A stretch of 18,219 bases of DNA, taken from NCBI GenBank assembly GCA_041485845.1, contig JBGPKH010000103.1:1-18219 (forward strand). Reading direction: 5' to 3'. The stretch comes from OMOG01 sp041485845. Its GTDB lineage: Bacteria; Acidobacteriota; Terriglobia; Bryobacterales; Bryobacteraceae. Position numbers and translations under genes: made by a program. Below are positions 7,453-14,658 of this stretch, one piece after another. The notes under the pieces are model-generated. The model did no database searches, had not been told where the DNA came from, and saw nothing but the letters and a program-made list of their open reading frames with translations. Each line of letters opens with the position of its first letter. Positions within the stretch are counted from its first letter, which is position 1.

Positions 7453-7745
7453 GGTCCTGGCGGGGTCGATGGCACTTCCAGGGTGGTTCCCGGCGAGACG
7501 GAGCGAGCCGGAGCGGGAGGGAGGCGGGCCAGTACGAGGTCGAAAATTTGTTGGAGAGGCATGCCGGGGCTGGCGGAAGCGAGTCGGCGGCCGACGGCGA
7601 GTCGCCGGGTGACGCCGGTGAGGTTGGCCCGAGCTTCCAGCAGATCAAGGAGGGCGCAAAAGGCTTGGCCGTCGAAAGAGGTGAAGGGATCGGCTTGCCG
7701 GTCGACGGTCATCAGGGGAGCAATCGAGGATTTCTGCACCTGCAT

Positions 7746-8046
7746 AATCTTCTCCTAATTCCGATTTACCATGCGCTCGATTCGATCGCGGTGAGGTGGG
7801 TCCGTAAGTAATTGAAATTAAACAGAAAATTCTCCGCCCAAACTTGTGAACGGGTTTTCGGAGTGGGGTCTCCAGCGATTCATCAGCAAAACGCTGAGCG
7901 TTTGTCTTCGCAAGGCAGGGGCGCTCTTGTGGCAGCTTGGCAAGCAGCGGCCGATTGTCAATGGGCCAACTGCCGCGTTTGCACCGGACAGCGGCGGTAG
8001 ACAACCGCCAGCGATCCCACTTTCATGTCATGCACCACCGCCCGTT
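7746..8046. other. Intergenic stretch, no gene recognised; contains a 15-bp palindrome
   Basis: No reading frame here has both a ribosome binding site and a recognisable product. A palindrome AAACGCT-G-AGCGTTT lies at 7889-7903. The AT-rich patch around 7800-7835 includes the upstream side of the minus-strand ORF at 7745 and may hold its promoter, but I see no well-spaced pair of boxes. Confidence 0.35.
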
Positions 8047-8423
8047 CCAAAGCCGGCGTACGCGGAAGTCATCCCGTCGATTCGGAGTGTCGTGGGGGTG
8101 GAAGAGGCGGCGGTGGGCACCTTCCAACGGGGCAGAACGGCGAAATGCAGGGGTTCGGGTTGCGGCCGCCAACCGCGGCGCCAAACTCGAAGTCCGGCCG
8201 CGGACGGTCTGCGACCCGCCCCTGGTGTTTTCTACCAAAGCCGGCGTACGCGGAAGTCATCCCGTCGATTCGGAGTGTCGTGGGGGTGGAAGAGGCCGCA
8301 GTGGGCACCTTCCAACGGGGCAGAACGGCGAAATGCAGCGGGCTCGGGTTGCGGCCGCCAACCGCGGCGCCAAACTCGAAGTCCGGCCGCGGACGGTCTG
8401 CGACCCGCCCCTGGTGTTTTCTA
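8047..8423. repeat. 188-bp non-coding tandem repeat, two copies
   Basis: Copy 1 (8047-8234) and copy 2 (8235-8423) begin with CCAAAGCCGGCGTACGCGG and end with CCCCTGGTGTTTTCTA. They are nearly identical: a few substitutions (for example GGCGGCGGTGGG against GGCCGCAGTGGG) and one extra base in copy 2 near 8338-8345. The unit length (188/189) is not a multiple of three, so a protein would be read in different frames in the two copies. A long open frame crosses them on each strand, but this is a GC-bias effect. The unit is rich in self-complementary GC blocks (GCGGCCGCC, CCGCGG, GGCCGCGG). It resembles a dispersed, locally duplicated genomic repeat. Confidence 0.85.
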
Positions 8424-8456
8424 CATTTCCTGGGGGGAGATAGCCGATGGGAATGT

Positions 8457-8485
8457 GGTGGGGCAGCCGAAACTCCAGCCCCACC
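8457..8485 (+). other. Stem-loop upstream of the TPR protein gene
   Basis: GGTGGGGC (8457-8464) pairs with GCCCCACC (8478-8485) across a 13-base loop, between the 188-bp repeats and the TTG start at 8535. No T-run follows. It may be part of the leader or a boundary of the repeat region. Confidence 0.35.
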
Positions 8486-8534
8486 CCATCCCACGCTCTC
8501 CTGGGGTAGACTGGATATATCTAGGCGGAACTAC

Positions 8535-9998
8535 TTGTATCGGTTAGTACTTGCAGCGCTTCTGGCGATCGCCGTTGCGGCCCGTGCAGCCGCGCCCGAG
8601 ACGGGTCAACTGGATGCCAGCCCCACCCTGTTCACGGTGATGGCGGCAATCAACGCCGCGGGGTACGATGCCGACCTCGCCTCCACCAACAACCACCCAT
8701 TGCGCAACGCCATCCGCGAGGAACTCGCCAAGCGCAACGTCCCGTCGCTTCCCGCCATCAAGGAATTCTTCGTCAAACACCGCCAGCGCAACGACACGCT
8801 GGAGCTGAGCCAATATATTTCATTCGCGCTCACTGCCGGAGGCCCGCCGGATTTCGCCATCAAAATGCGCGACGTCGAGATTCCGCCCGATGCCGGCCCC
8901 ATGCAGGAGCTTTCCCCGCTCCTGTCGGCGTTCTATAGAGAAGCCAACATCGAAGACTTGTGGAAGCGCTCGCAGCGCGGCATCGACCAGTACATCGAAC
9001 GCTACCACCAGCCCGTTTCCGAGGCCGTGCTCCAGGTGAACGCGTACATGCGCCAGCAGACCTCGGGCTTTCGCGGGCGCCACTTTCAGATCTTCATCGA
9101 GCTTCAGGCCGCGCCCAACCAGGTCCAGACGCGCAGCTACGGCAACGAGTACACCATCGTCATCTCGCCCACCACCGAGGTGCGCATCTTCGACGTGCGG
9201 CACGCCTACCTGCACTATTTGCTGGATCCGCTGTCCACCCGTTACCAGGAGATTCTGGACCGCAAGAAATCGCTGGTCGATCATGCCGTGCGGGCCAAGG
9301 CCCTGGCCGATTCCTACAAGGAAGATTTCCTGCTGCTGACCACCGAATCGCTGATCAAGGCGGTAGAGGCGCGGCTCGACAAGAGGCCGGAAACCGTGCA
9401 GCAGGCTTTGCTGGAGGGCAACATCCTGGCGCCCTTTTTCGCCGAGCAACTGCCGGTCTACGAAAAGCAGGAACAGGCGATGCAGCTTTATTACCCGGAC
9501 ATGGTGGGCGCCATCGAGCTGGTGAAGGAAGACGCGCGCCTCTCGCAAGTCGTCTTCAACAAGGAACCCCCCACGCGGGCCGTGGTGAAGGCTCCCGAGC
9601 CGCCGCCTCCACCGCCAACCGGCGCGGCCAAGACCCTGGATGCCGCCGAAAAGCTGTATCGGTCCAACGATCTCGACCAGGCCAAGAAGCTTTTTCTCGA
9701 CGCATTGCAGCAGACCGATCGGAAGCCGCAGCATGCCTCGGCGTATTTCGGCCTGGGGCGCATCGCGGCCAAACAAAAGGACCCCGAGGCGTCGCTGAGG
9801 CTTTTCGAAAAAGTGCTGGAACTGGAGCCCGAGCCGTTTGTGAAGGGCTGGACGCTGGTCTACCTGGGAAGGCTCTCGGTAGCTGCGGGCGACCGCGACG
9901 CGGCGGGAAAATATTTCCAAAGCGCCTTGCAGGTGGAAGGGGCTTCCAACGACGCGCGCCAGGCCGCGAAGGACGGCGCGCAACTGATTTCGAAATAA
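8535..9998 (+). CDS. Exported TPR-containing protein with degenerate HxxxH motif
   Basis: I place the start at TTG 8535. AGGCGG (8523-8528) sits six bases upstream, and the first 20 residues form a classic signal peptide (LVLAALLAIAVAARAAA, then APETG). Later ATG starts would lose it; the open frame upstream passes through the non-coding repeats. The 487-residue product has an uncharacterised region of about 330 residues, then a proline-rich linker (APEPPPPPP, about 352-365), then two to three TPR units to the C-terminus (AAEKLYRSNDLDQAKKLF, AYFGLGRIAAKQKDPEASL, LVYLGRLSVAAGDRDAAGKY). RHAYLHYLLDP contains H223-AYL-H227, laid out like the zinc-peptidase HExxH but with Ala instead of catalytic Glu. 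A periplasmic scaffold or inactive peptidase-like protein is plausible; the function is unknown. Probably first gene of an operon through 11931. Confidence 0.8.
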   Translation: MYRLVLAALLAIAVAARAAAPETGQLDASPTLFTVMAAINAAGYDADLASTNNHPLRNAIREELAKRNVPSLPAIKEFFVKHRQRNDTLELSQYISFALTAGGPPDFAIKMRDVEIPPDAGPMQELSPLLSAFYREANIEDLWKRSQRGIDQYIERYHQPVSEAVLQVNAYMRQQTSGFRGRHFQIFIELQAAPNQVQTRSYGNEYTIVISPTTEVRIFDVRHAYLHYLLDPLSTRYQEILDRKKSLVDHAVRAKALADSYKEDFLLLTTESLIKAVEARLDKRPETVQQALLEGNILAPFFAEQLPVYEKQEQAMQLYYPDMVGAIELVKEDARLSQVVFNKEPPTRAVVKAPEPPPPPPTGAAKTLDAAEKLYRSNDLDQAKKLFLDALQQTDRKPQHASAYFGLGRIAAKQKDPEASLRLFEKVLELEPEPFVKGWTLVYLGRLSVAAGDRDAAGKYFQSALQVEGASNDARQAAKDGAQLISK

Positions 9999-10025
9999 TA
10001 TAAAGGAAAATCGAAGGAGTTAGGA

Positions 10026-10832
10026 ATGACAAAAATGATTCTCACCGGCGCCCTGGCTTTGGCGGCCGGTCTTTCGAGCCTGTTGGCACAGCAGGCGGCC
10101 CCGCCGAAGAAGGGCGAGCCACAGCAGGGGCAGGGCCAGGCGCAACAGGCGCCGATGGTGCCGGGAGCGAAATCGGCGGGTGAGTCACAAGCCATCATTG
10201 CCTTGATCCAGGCGCAAGGCAATGCGGACGCGACCATCAAGGCCGCCGAGGAGCTGCTCACCAAATACGCCGACACCATGTTCAAAGAGACCGCGCTCCT
10301 GTCGGAAGCCGAAGCGTACAAGGGTAAGGGCGACGCCGACAAGGCCCAGATTTTCGGCGAACGCGTGCTCGATGTCAATCCCAAGAGCTTCCAGGCCACG
10401 TTGCTGCTGGGCGAGCTTTTGGCATCGCGCACCCGGGAAAACGACCTCGACAAAGAGGAGAAACTCTCCAAGGCCGAAAAGTACCTGACGGGGACCATCG
10501 ACACCCTCAAGACGGCCCCGAAACCGAATCCGCAGCTCTCCGACCAGCAGTGGGAAGACGGAAAGAAATGGGTCACGGCGCAGGCGCACAACGACCTCGG
10601 CCTGGTCGCGCTGACCCGCAAGAAGTACGACGTGGCCATCACCGAATTCAAGACGGCCGCGGAGGGAGATCCGCAACCAGCCTACGAGGTGCGTCTGGCT
10701 TCGGCCTACCAGATGTCCGGCAAGAACGACGAAGCGGTTGCCATCATCGACAAACTGCTGTCCGATCCGCAGCTCCATCCGCAGATCAAGGCCGTCGCCA
10801 CCAGCATCAAGAACGCAGCCACGAAGAAGTAG
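10026..10832 (+). CDS. Exported tetratricopeptide-like protein
   Basis: The 268-residue product begins with a signal peptide (MILTGALALAAGLSSLLAQQ), followed by a Gln/Pro-rich low-complexity linker (about 22-45). Helical repeats of TPR type follow: ETALLSEAEAYKGKGDADKA, AHNDLGLVALTRKKYDVAI and YEVRLASAYQMSGKNDEAVA. AAGGAG (10014-10019) is six bases before the ATG. It starts 27 bases after the preceding TPR gene, so the two are probably co-transcribed and may act together in the periplasm as assembly or scaffold factors. No enzymatic motif is visible. Confidence 0.8.
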   Translation: MTKMILTGALALAAGLSSLLAQQAAPPKKGEPQQGQGQAQQAPMVPGAKSAGESQAIIALIQAQGNADATIKAAEELLTKYADTMFKETALLSEAEAYKGKGDADKAQIFGERVLDVNPKSFQATLLLGELLASRTRENDLDKEEKLSKAEKYLTGTIDTLKTAPKPNPQLSDQQWEDGKKWVTAQAHNDLGLVALTRKKYDVAITEFKTAAEGDPQPAYEVRLASAYQMSGKNDEAVAIIDKLLSDPQLHPQIKAVATSIKNAATKK

Positions 10833-10843
10833 CCACCCAGCCC

Positions 10844-11593
10844 ATGCGCGCGGAGATGGCATCGCTGGAGTCGAGGATCGATTACCGCTTCACCGAGGCG
10901 GAGCTGCTCCGCCGCGCGCTGGTCCACAGTTCCCTGGCCAACGAATCCCGCACCGGCGCCGGCTCCCCGCTCACCGATAACGAACAGCTCGAATTCCTGG
11001 GCGATTCGGTGCTGGGCTTCCTCATCGCGGAGGCCTTGGTGCGTCGATTTCCCGAGTATCGGGAAGGCGAGCTGTCGCGGCTCAAGGCGCACCTGGTGAG
11101 CGCGGCGCACCTGCATGGCGTGGCGCGCAGGCTGGACCTGGGCAGCTATCTGGAGCTCGGCCGCAGCGAGGAAATGAGCGGCGGCCGCATGAAGAAGACC
11201 CTCCTGGTGGACGGCCTGGAAGCCGTGATCGCGGCCATCTACCTGGATGGCGGGCTGGATGCCGCGCGCTGCTTCATAAACGGCTACGTCCTGGACGCGC
11301 CTTTCGCCGGCGACGAGGACGCCGGCACCGACATCCAACCGGCCATTACGAACTTCAAGAGCGCCCTGCAGGAACTCGCGCAATCGCGCAAGCTGCCGCA
11401 GCCCAAGTACTCGATAGTGCGCGAGCGCGGCCCCGAGCACTCCAAAATGTTCACGGTGGAGGTGCGCGTGGGAAAAGACTGGAGCGGCCAGGCCGACGGG
11501 CGCACCAAAAAAATCGCCGCGCAGAGGGCTGCGCGCGGCGTGTACGAAAGGCTGATGCAGGCTCCGGCGGCGGATTCGGTGGCCGTAGAATGA
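10844..11593 (+). CDS. rnc: Ribonuclease III
   Basis: Ribonuclease III cleaves double-stranded RNA during rRNA, mRNA and small-RNA maturation. The family signature NEQLEFLGDSVL is present, supplying acidic residues E47, E50 and D54. GELSRLKAHLVS carries E76, and DGLEA supplies D123 and E126, so the Mg2+-binding catalytic set appears complete. A double-stranded-RNA-binding domain follows: NFKSALQELAQ, PKYSIVRERGPEHSKMF and a KKIAAQRAA helix. At 249 residues it is slightly longer than E. coli RNase III (226). The start is ATG 10844 or ATG 10856; the second has GCGGAG just ahead of it, the first no clear Shine-Dalgarno. It lies 11 bases after the TPR gene, in the same apparent operon. Confidence 0.95.
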   Translation: MRAEMASLESRIDYRFTEAELLRRALVHSSLANESRTGAGSPLTDNEQLEFLGDSVLGFLIAEALVRRFPEYREGELSRLKAHLVSAAHLHGVARRLDLGSYLELGRSEEMSGGRMKKTLLVDGLEAVIAAIYLDGGLDAARCFINGYVLDAPFAGDEDAGTDIQPAITNFKSALQELAQSRKLPQPKYSIVRERGPEHSKMFTVEVRVGKDWSGQADGRTKKIAAQRAARGVYERLMQAPAADSVAVE

Positions 11594-11640
11594 CGCCCCG
11601 ATCAGCTTCGCGCTAAACTACAATAGGAGGAGCGGACACC

Positions 11641-11931
11641 GTGACACCGGAAGACCTCAGTCCGAGCGAACGCCTGTTTATCGCCGCGGAAGAACGCACT
11701 CGTGGCGAGTTGCGCAAGAGCATCGCCAGTTTGAGCGAACGGTTGGACAATTTCGCATCCGCGCTCTTCAGCCTTGACGCACGCATGGCCGCGATGACCC
11801 AATCCATGGACCGCCTCATCGCCGCGCACAGCAAAACCGCCGAAACCCAAGCTGCCCAGCAGCGCGACCTTCATCAACTGGCTGCCCGCGTCACGAGGAT
11901 CGAAAACAAACTCGGTTTGGATCAGCAGTAG
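11641..11931 (+). CDS. Small coiled-coil protein of unknown function
   Basis: A GTG start at 11641 is preceded by a strong AGGAGG (11625-11630). The 96-residue product has no signal peptide. It is largely heptad-like helix: IAAEERTRGELRKSIASL, LDNFASALFSLDARMAAM and a C-terminal VTRIENKLGLDQQ. The pattern suggests a trimeric or dimeric cytoplasmic coiled coil. It follows rnc by 47 bases and may be its last co-transcribed partner. No family assigned. Confidence 0.65.
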   Translation: MTPEDLSPSERLFIAAEERTRGELRKSIASLSERLDNFASALFSLDARMAAMTQSMDRLIAAHSKTAETQAAQQRDLHQLAARVTRIENKLGLDQQ

Positions 11932-11979
11932 CCGGCGCCGACCGATGGCCGGCCCAAAGCGGCCGGGCACCCTTGGACG

Positions 11980-12372
11980 CTACTTATCGTGCCCCCGGCC
12001 CCGGCCGCGGCCAGGCTTCTGCTCGCGATCGTAATCCCGGTCGCGGCCGCGGTCCCATTTATGATCGTGTTTCAACTGGCCGCGCGGGCCTTCCCAATAG
12101 CCTTCGTAGAAGCGACCCGCGTCATAACGGGGGCCGACCCAGTACGCGCCGGCATACACGGGACGGCTCCAATATCCGTCGTGCCACTGGTAGTGCTTTC
12201 CCGCCGGATACCAATAGCCCTCCACCCATAGGAATTCCGGGCCAGGAGGCGCCGGCCTGACGTAAACGACGCGTGGGGGAGGCGGCGGCGTACCGATCGT
12301 GATTCCAATGGAGACTTGACCGAAGATAGTACCTCCGGCAAGCAGCATCAACAACAGCAGTTTCTTCTTCAC
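11980..12372 (-). CDS. Secreted WXXGXW-repeat protein
   Basis: The GTG at 12372 opens a 130-residue protein beginning VKKKLLLLMLLAGGTIFG, a signal peptide. The frame also extends to a TTG at 12408, but that adds a non-signal-like leader; neither start has a good Shine-Dalgarno. A proline stretch (TPPPPPRVVYVRP) is followed by tryptophan/tyrosine-glycine repeats, FLWVEGYWYPAG, QWHDGYWSRP and FYEGYWEGP, characteristic of the YXWGXW/WXXGXW repeat family of exported proteins with no known biochemical function. The tail is strongly charged (DRGRDRDYDREQ, then GRGRGRG). It lies 48 bases downstream of the aminotransferase on the same strand. Confidence 0.75.
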   Translation of the reverse strand: MKKKLLLLMLLAGGTIFGQVSIGITIGTPPPPPRVVYVRPAPPGPEFLWVEGYWYPAGKHYQWHDGYWSRPVYAGAYWVGPRYDAGRFYEGYWEGPRGQLKHDHKWDRGRDRDYDREQKPGRGRGRGHDK

Positions 12373-12420
12373 AGGGGTGAGAAGAGCACTTTGTGGGCCA
12401 AAGCGCAAGTGACTGAGCCA

Positions 12421-13623
12421 TCAATAGGTGAGGCACGGGACGAGGGAGCCGATGTGTAATTCCTTACCGGAGGCGAGAATGGCCCGCCGCCATCCGGGCA
12501 AAGAACGCAGGATGTCTCCGCGCGGAATGGTGAGCGACAACCTCATGTAACCCGGACGGCCGAAGCCCGAGCCCGGCACCGCCAGGATGCCCTCCTGTTG
12601 CAGCACCCGGATGAACGCCACATCGTCCGCGATCGGCGTCTTCGGGAATACGTAGTACGACCCCTGCGGGCGCGGCGCGTCGTAGCCCATCGCGGTCAAC
12701 GCGTCGCACAGGAGATTGCGCTTCTCCTCGTACTGGCTCACATCCACAGTGACATCGGGCACTTCGGCGACCACCCACTGCCAGATCGCCGGCGCATTAA
12801 TGTATCCGAGAATGCGATTGGCGAACGTGCAGGCATTGCGCAGCGCGGCGGCTTCCGCCAGGTGCGGCGGAATCGCCAGGTAGCCGATGCGCTCTCCGGA
12901 AATCGCCATGGACTTCGACCAACTCCACGCGACCACCGCGCGGCGCACGATCCGCAAGGTCTCGGGAGGCTCGATCCCGTCGAACGTGAGCGGACGATAC
13001 GGTTCGTCGCTGATCGCGATCATCGGCTCCCGGATGATGCCGTCCAATTCGCGCAGGACGCCGGCGCCGTAGACCGCGCCCGTCGGATTGTTGGGCGAAT
13101 TCAGAATGAGCGCCTTAGTGCGCGGCGTGATGGCCGCGGCGATGCGCCCGATATCGGGCTGAAACCGCTCGTCGGTCTCCACCGCGACCACGCGCCCCCC
13201 GTGGTTCTCGATGTAGAAACGATACTCCGGAAAGTAGGGGTTCAGGACGATGACTTCGTCGCCGGGATCGAGAATCGACTTGAGCACCGTGTTGATGGCG
13301 CCCGCCGCCCCGGTGGTCATGATCACGTCATCGCCGGTGAAGGGCACCGCGGTGCGCTCAGCGAGGCGGCGCGCGATCTTCGAGCGCACTTCGGGAAAGC
13401 CGGCATTGGGCATGTAGGCATGGCTGCGCGGCCGGTTCTGCGCCACCACGCGCCGCAGCGCGGCGATCACCGCTTCGGGCGGCTCCACGTCGGGGTTCCC
13501 CAGCGAGAAGTCGAACACGTTCTCCGCCCCGCGATCCTGGCGCAGTTGGATGCCGATCTCGAACATGCGGCGAATCCAGGAGGAGCGCTCCATCTGCCCG
13601 GCAATGGCTCGCGAAATGCACAT
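12421..13623 (-). CDS. PLP-dependent class I/II aminotransferase (aspartate aminotransferase fold)
   Basis: This 400-residue fold-type I enzyme moves amino groups using pyridoxal phosphate. Motifs appear in order: FDFSLGNPDVEPPEAV near the N-terminus, TTGAAGAINTVLKSIL, the aspartate-aminotransferase-like LNSPNNPTGAVY, SDEPYRPLTF, and WSWSKSMAISGERIGY with the Schiff-base lysine K237. The closing MRLSLTIPR contains the arginine that usually binds the substrate carboxylate. The ATG at 13623 has GGACGGAG upstream; longer starts would overlap the promoter. It is divergent from the OCD-aminotransferase-permease operon, which suggests a shared amino-acid pathway. The substrate cannot be read from sequence. 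Confidence 0.9.
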   Translation of the reverse strand: MCISRAIAGQMERSSWIRRMFEIGIQLRQDRGAENVFDFSLGNPDVEPPEAVIAALRRVVAQNRPRSHAYMPNAGFPEVRSKIARRLAERTAVPFTGDDVIMTTGAAGAINTVLKSILDPGDEVIVLNPYFPEYRFYIENHGGRVVAVETDERFQPDIGRIAAAITPRTKALILNSPNNPTGAVYGAGVLRELDGIIREPMIAISDEPYRPLTFDGIEPPETLRIVRRAVVAWSWSKSMAISGERIGYLAIPPHLAEAAALRNACTFANRILGYINAPAIWQWVVAEVPDVTVDVSQYEEKRNLLCDALTAMGYDAPRPQGSYYVFPKTPIADDVAFIRVLQQEGILAVPGSGFGRPGYMRLSLTIPRGDILRSLPGWRRAILASGKELHIGSLVPCLTY

Positions 13624-13639
13624 ATTTCGCTCCGTCCTA

Positions 13640-13668
13640 ATTGTAACGCCAATCAAGCACAACTACAA
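13640..13668 (-). promoter_or_regulatory. Candidate sigma-70 promoter for the aminotransferase gene
   Basis: On the minus strand TTGTAG (plus 13663-13668) is followed after exactly 17 bases (13646-13662) by TACAAT (plus 13640-13645), a near-consensus -35/-10 pair. Transcription would start near 13633, about ten bases before the ATG at 13623, so the leader is short. The divergent OCD gene begins at 13705, so this is a compact shared control region. Confidence 0.5.
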
Positions 13669-13704
13669 AGTGGTGGTTCAGTGTCGTGTTACCGTTCGAG
13701 TTGG

Positions 13705-14658
13705 ATGCGCATCCTCGACCTTGCCGAAATCCGCCGTTTCCTGGTCTACTCCGAGATCATCCCCCGTATGCGCGACGCCCTGATCGCCAACTCGCGCGGC
13801 GAGTGCGATACGCCCATGCCCATGCACCTCGATATCGAACCGGTGCAAGGCGAAGTCCACATCAAATCCAGCTACCGGCGCGGCGGCCGCTACTTCGCGC
13901 TCAAAATCGCGAGCACCTTCCCGCGGAATTCCGCGCGCGGACTCCCCACGGGAAACGGCATGATGCTGCTCTCCTCTGCCGAGACCGGCGAGCCCGTGGC
14001 TTTCCTCGCCGATGCCGGCCACCTCACCGACGTCCGTACCGCGGCTGTCGCTGCTATGGTCGCGCGCGAGTTGAAGCGGAGGGACACGTCCATCGGGATT
14101 CTGGGAACCGGCATCCAGGCGCGCCTCCAGGCGCAAATGCACGCCGAAGTGCTCGACCTGAAGGCCATCTGGATCTGGGGACGCACGCCCCAACGCGCCG
14201 CCGAATGCCGCGCGGATTTGCAGGTTCTGCTGCCGCGCGCCGTCGTGCGGATCGCCGATTCCGCGGGCCACGTCGCGCGTGAGTCGCGACTCATCGTCAC
14301 GTGCACCGCCTCGCGGCAACCGCTCCTCACGGCTGCGGACATACAGCCGGGAACGCTCATCTCCGCCGTGGGATCGGACTCCGTTGGCAAGCAGGAGCTC
14401 GATGCGGAGATCCTGCGCCGCTCTGCGCTCCTTCTGGTCGATTCGCTGCGCCAATGTGAGAAGCTGGGAGAACTGCAGCATGCTTCTGGAGAGCGGGAGC
14501 GCGCCGTGGAAATGGGGAGCTTCTGCGAACGTCCCCTCCACTACGAAGGCATCACGGTGTGCGACTTCACCGGCCTCGGAGTGGAGGACCTGTACATCGC
14601 GGAGTACTGCTACGAGAGGAGCGGCACGCCGGCTCCGGCCGGTCCGATACGAGAATGA
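13705..14658 (+). CDS. Ornithine cyclodeaminase / mu-crystallin family NAD(P)-dependent enzyme
   Basis: The 317-residue product begins MRILDLAEIRRFLVYSEIIP, the usual start of this family. ALKIAST carries the lysine equivalent to the substrate-binding one, DAGHLTDVRTAAVAA is the diagnostic T(x)RTAA motif, and GTGIQA (residues 134-139) is the Rossmann nucleotide-binding loop. ISAVGSDSVGKQELD and LLLVDS follow as in cyclodeaminases and imine reductases. Family members convert ornithine to proline, reduce cyclic imines (delta1-pyrroline-2-carboxylate reductase) or make alanine/diaminopropionate-type products; sequence alone does not decide. ATG 13705 fits the family; a GTG at 13681 is also in frame. 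Its TGA overlaps the ATG of the next gene (ATGA, 14655-14658), so the two are translationally coupled. Confidence 0.9.
   Translation: MRILDLAEIRRFLVYSEIIPRMRDALIANSRGECDTPMPMHLDIEPVQGEVHIKSSYRRGGRYFALKIASTFPRNSARGLPTGNGMMLLSSAETGEPVAFLADAGHLTDVRTAAVAAMVARELKRRDTSIGILGTGIQARLQAQMHAEVLDLKAIWIWGRTPQRAAECRADLQVLLPRAVVRIADSAGHVARESRLIVTCTASRQPLLTAADIQPGTLISAVGSDSVGKQELDAEILRRSALLLVDSLRQCEKLGELQHASGERERAVEMGSFCERPLHYEGITVCDFTGLGVEDLYIAEYCYERSGTPAPAGPIRE

Larger units (their letters stand above)
7047..7745 (-). pseudogene. Hypothetical ORF with strong Shine-Dalgarno, distal part degenerate
   Basis: The ATG at 7745 is preceded on the minus strand by GGAATTAGGAGAAGATT, an excellent ribosome binding site (AGGAG). 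The first 65 or so residues look protein-like: MTVDRQADPFTSFDGQAF, then CALLDLLEARANLTGVTRRL and GMPLQQIFDLVLARL, which suggest amphipathic helices. I do not recognise the family. After that the frame crosses the TGACGCAAA repeats (giving HRRILRHLRHT) and then runs antisense through the TonB-receptor remnant to a stop at 7047. The latter part is therefore unlikely to be a genuine protein. Possibly a short gene fused to junk after a deletion, or the start of a dispersed repeat family. Confidence 0.35.

Noticed and set aside
8025..8534. Long in-frame N-terminal extension of the TPR protein through the 188-bp repeats
   Set aside because: The repeat copies differ by an indel that changes frame, and the extension would bury the signal peptide. 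The start at 8535 has its own ribosome binding site.
8820..9983. 387-codon minus-strand frame opposite the TPR protein
   Set aside because: The plus-strand product has a signal peptide, Pro-rich linker and TPRs. The opposite frame has none of these.
11932..11979. GGCCG/CGGCC pairing between the converging coiled-coil and WXXGXW genes as a terminator
   Set aside because: Only five base pairs, no T-run, and such short GC matches are expected by chance in this composition.
12598..13704. Long plus-strand open frame continuous with the OCD gene
   Set aside because: It is antisense to the well-supported aminotransferase. The translation is His/Arg/Asp-rich with no family resemblance, and the OCD family start is at 13705.
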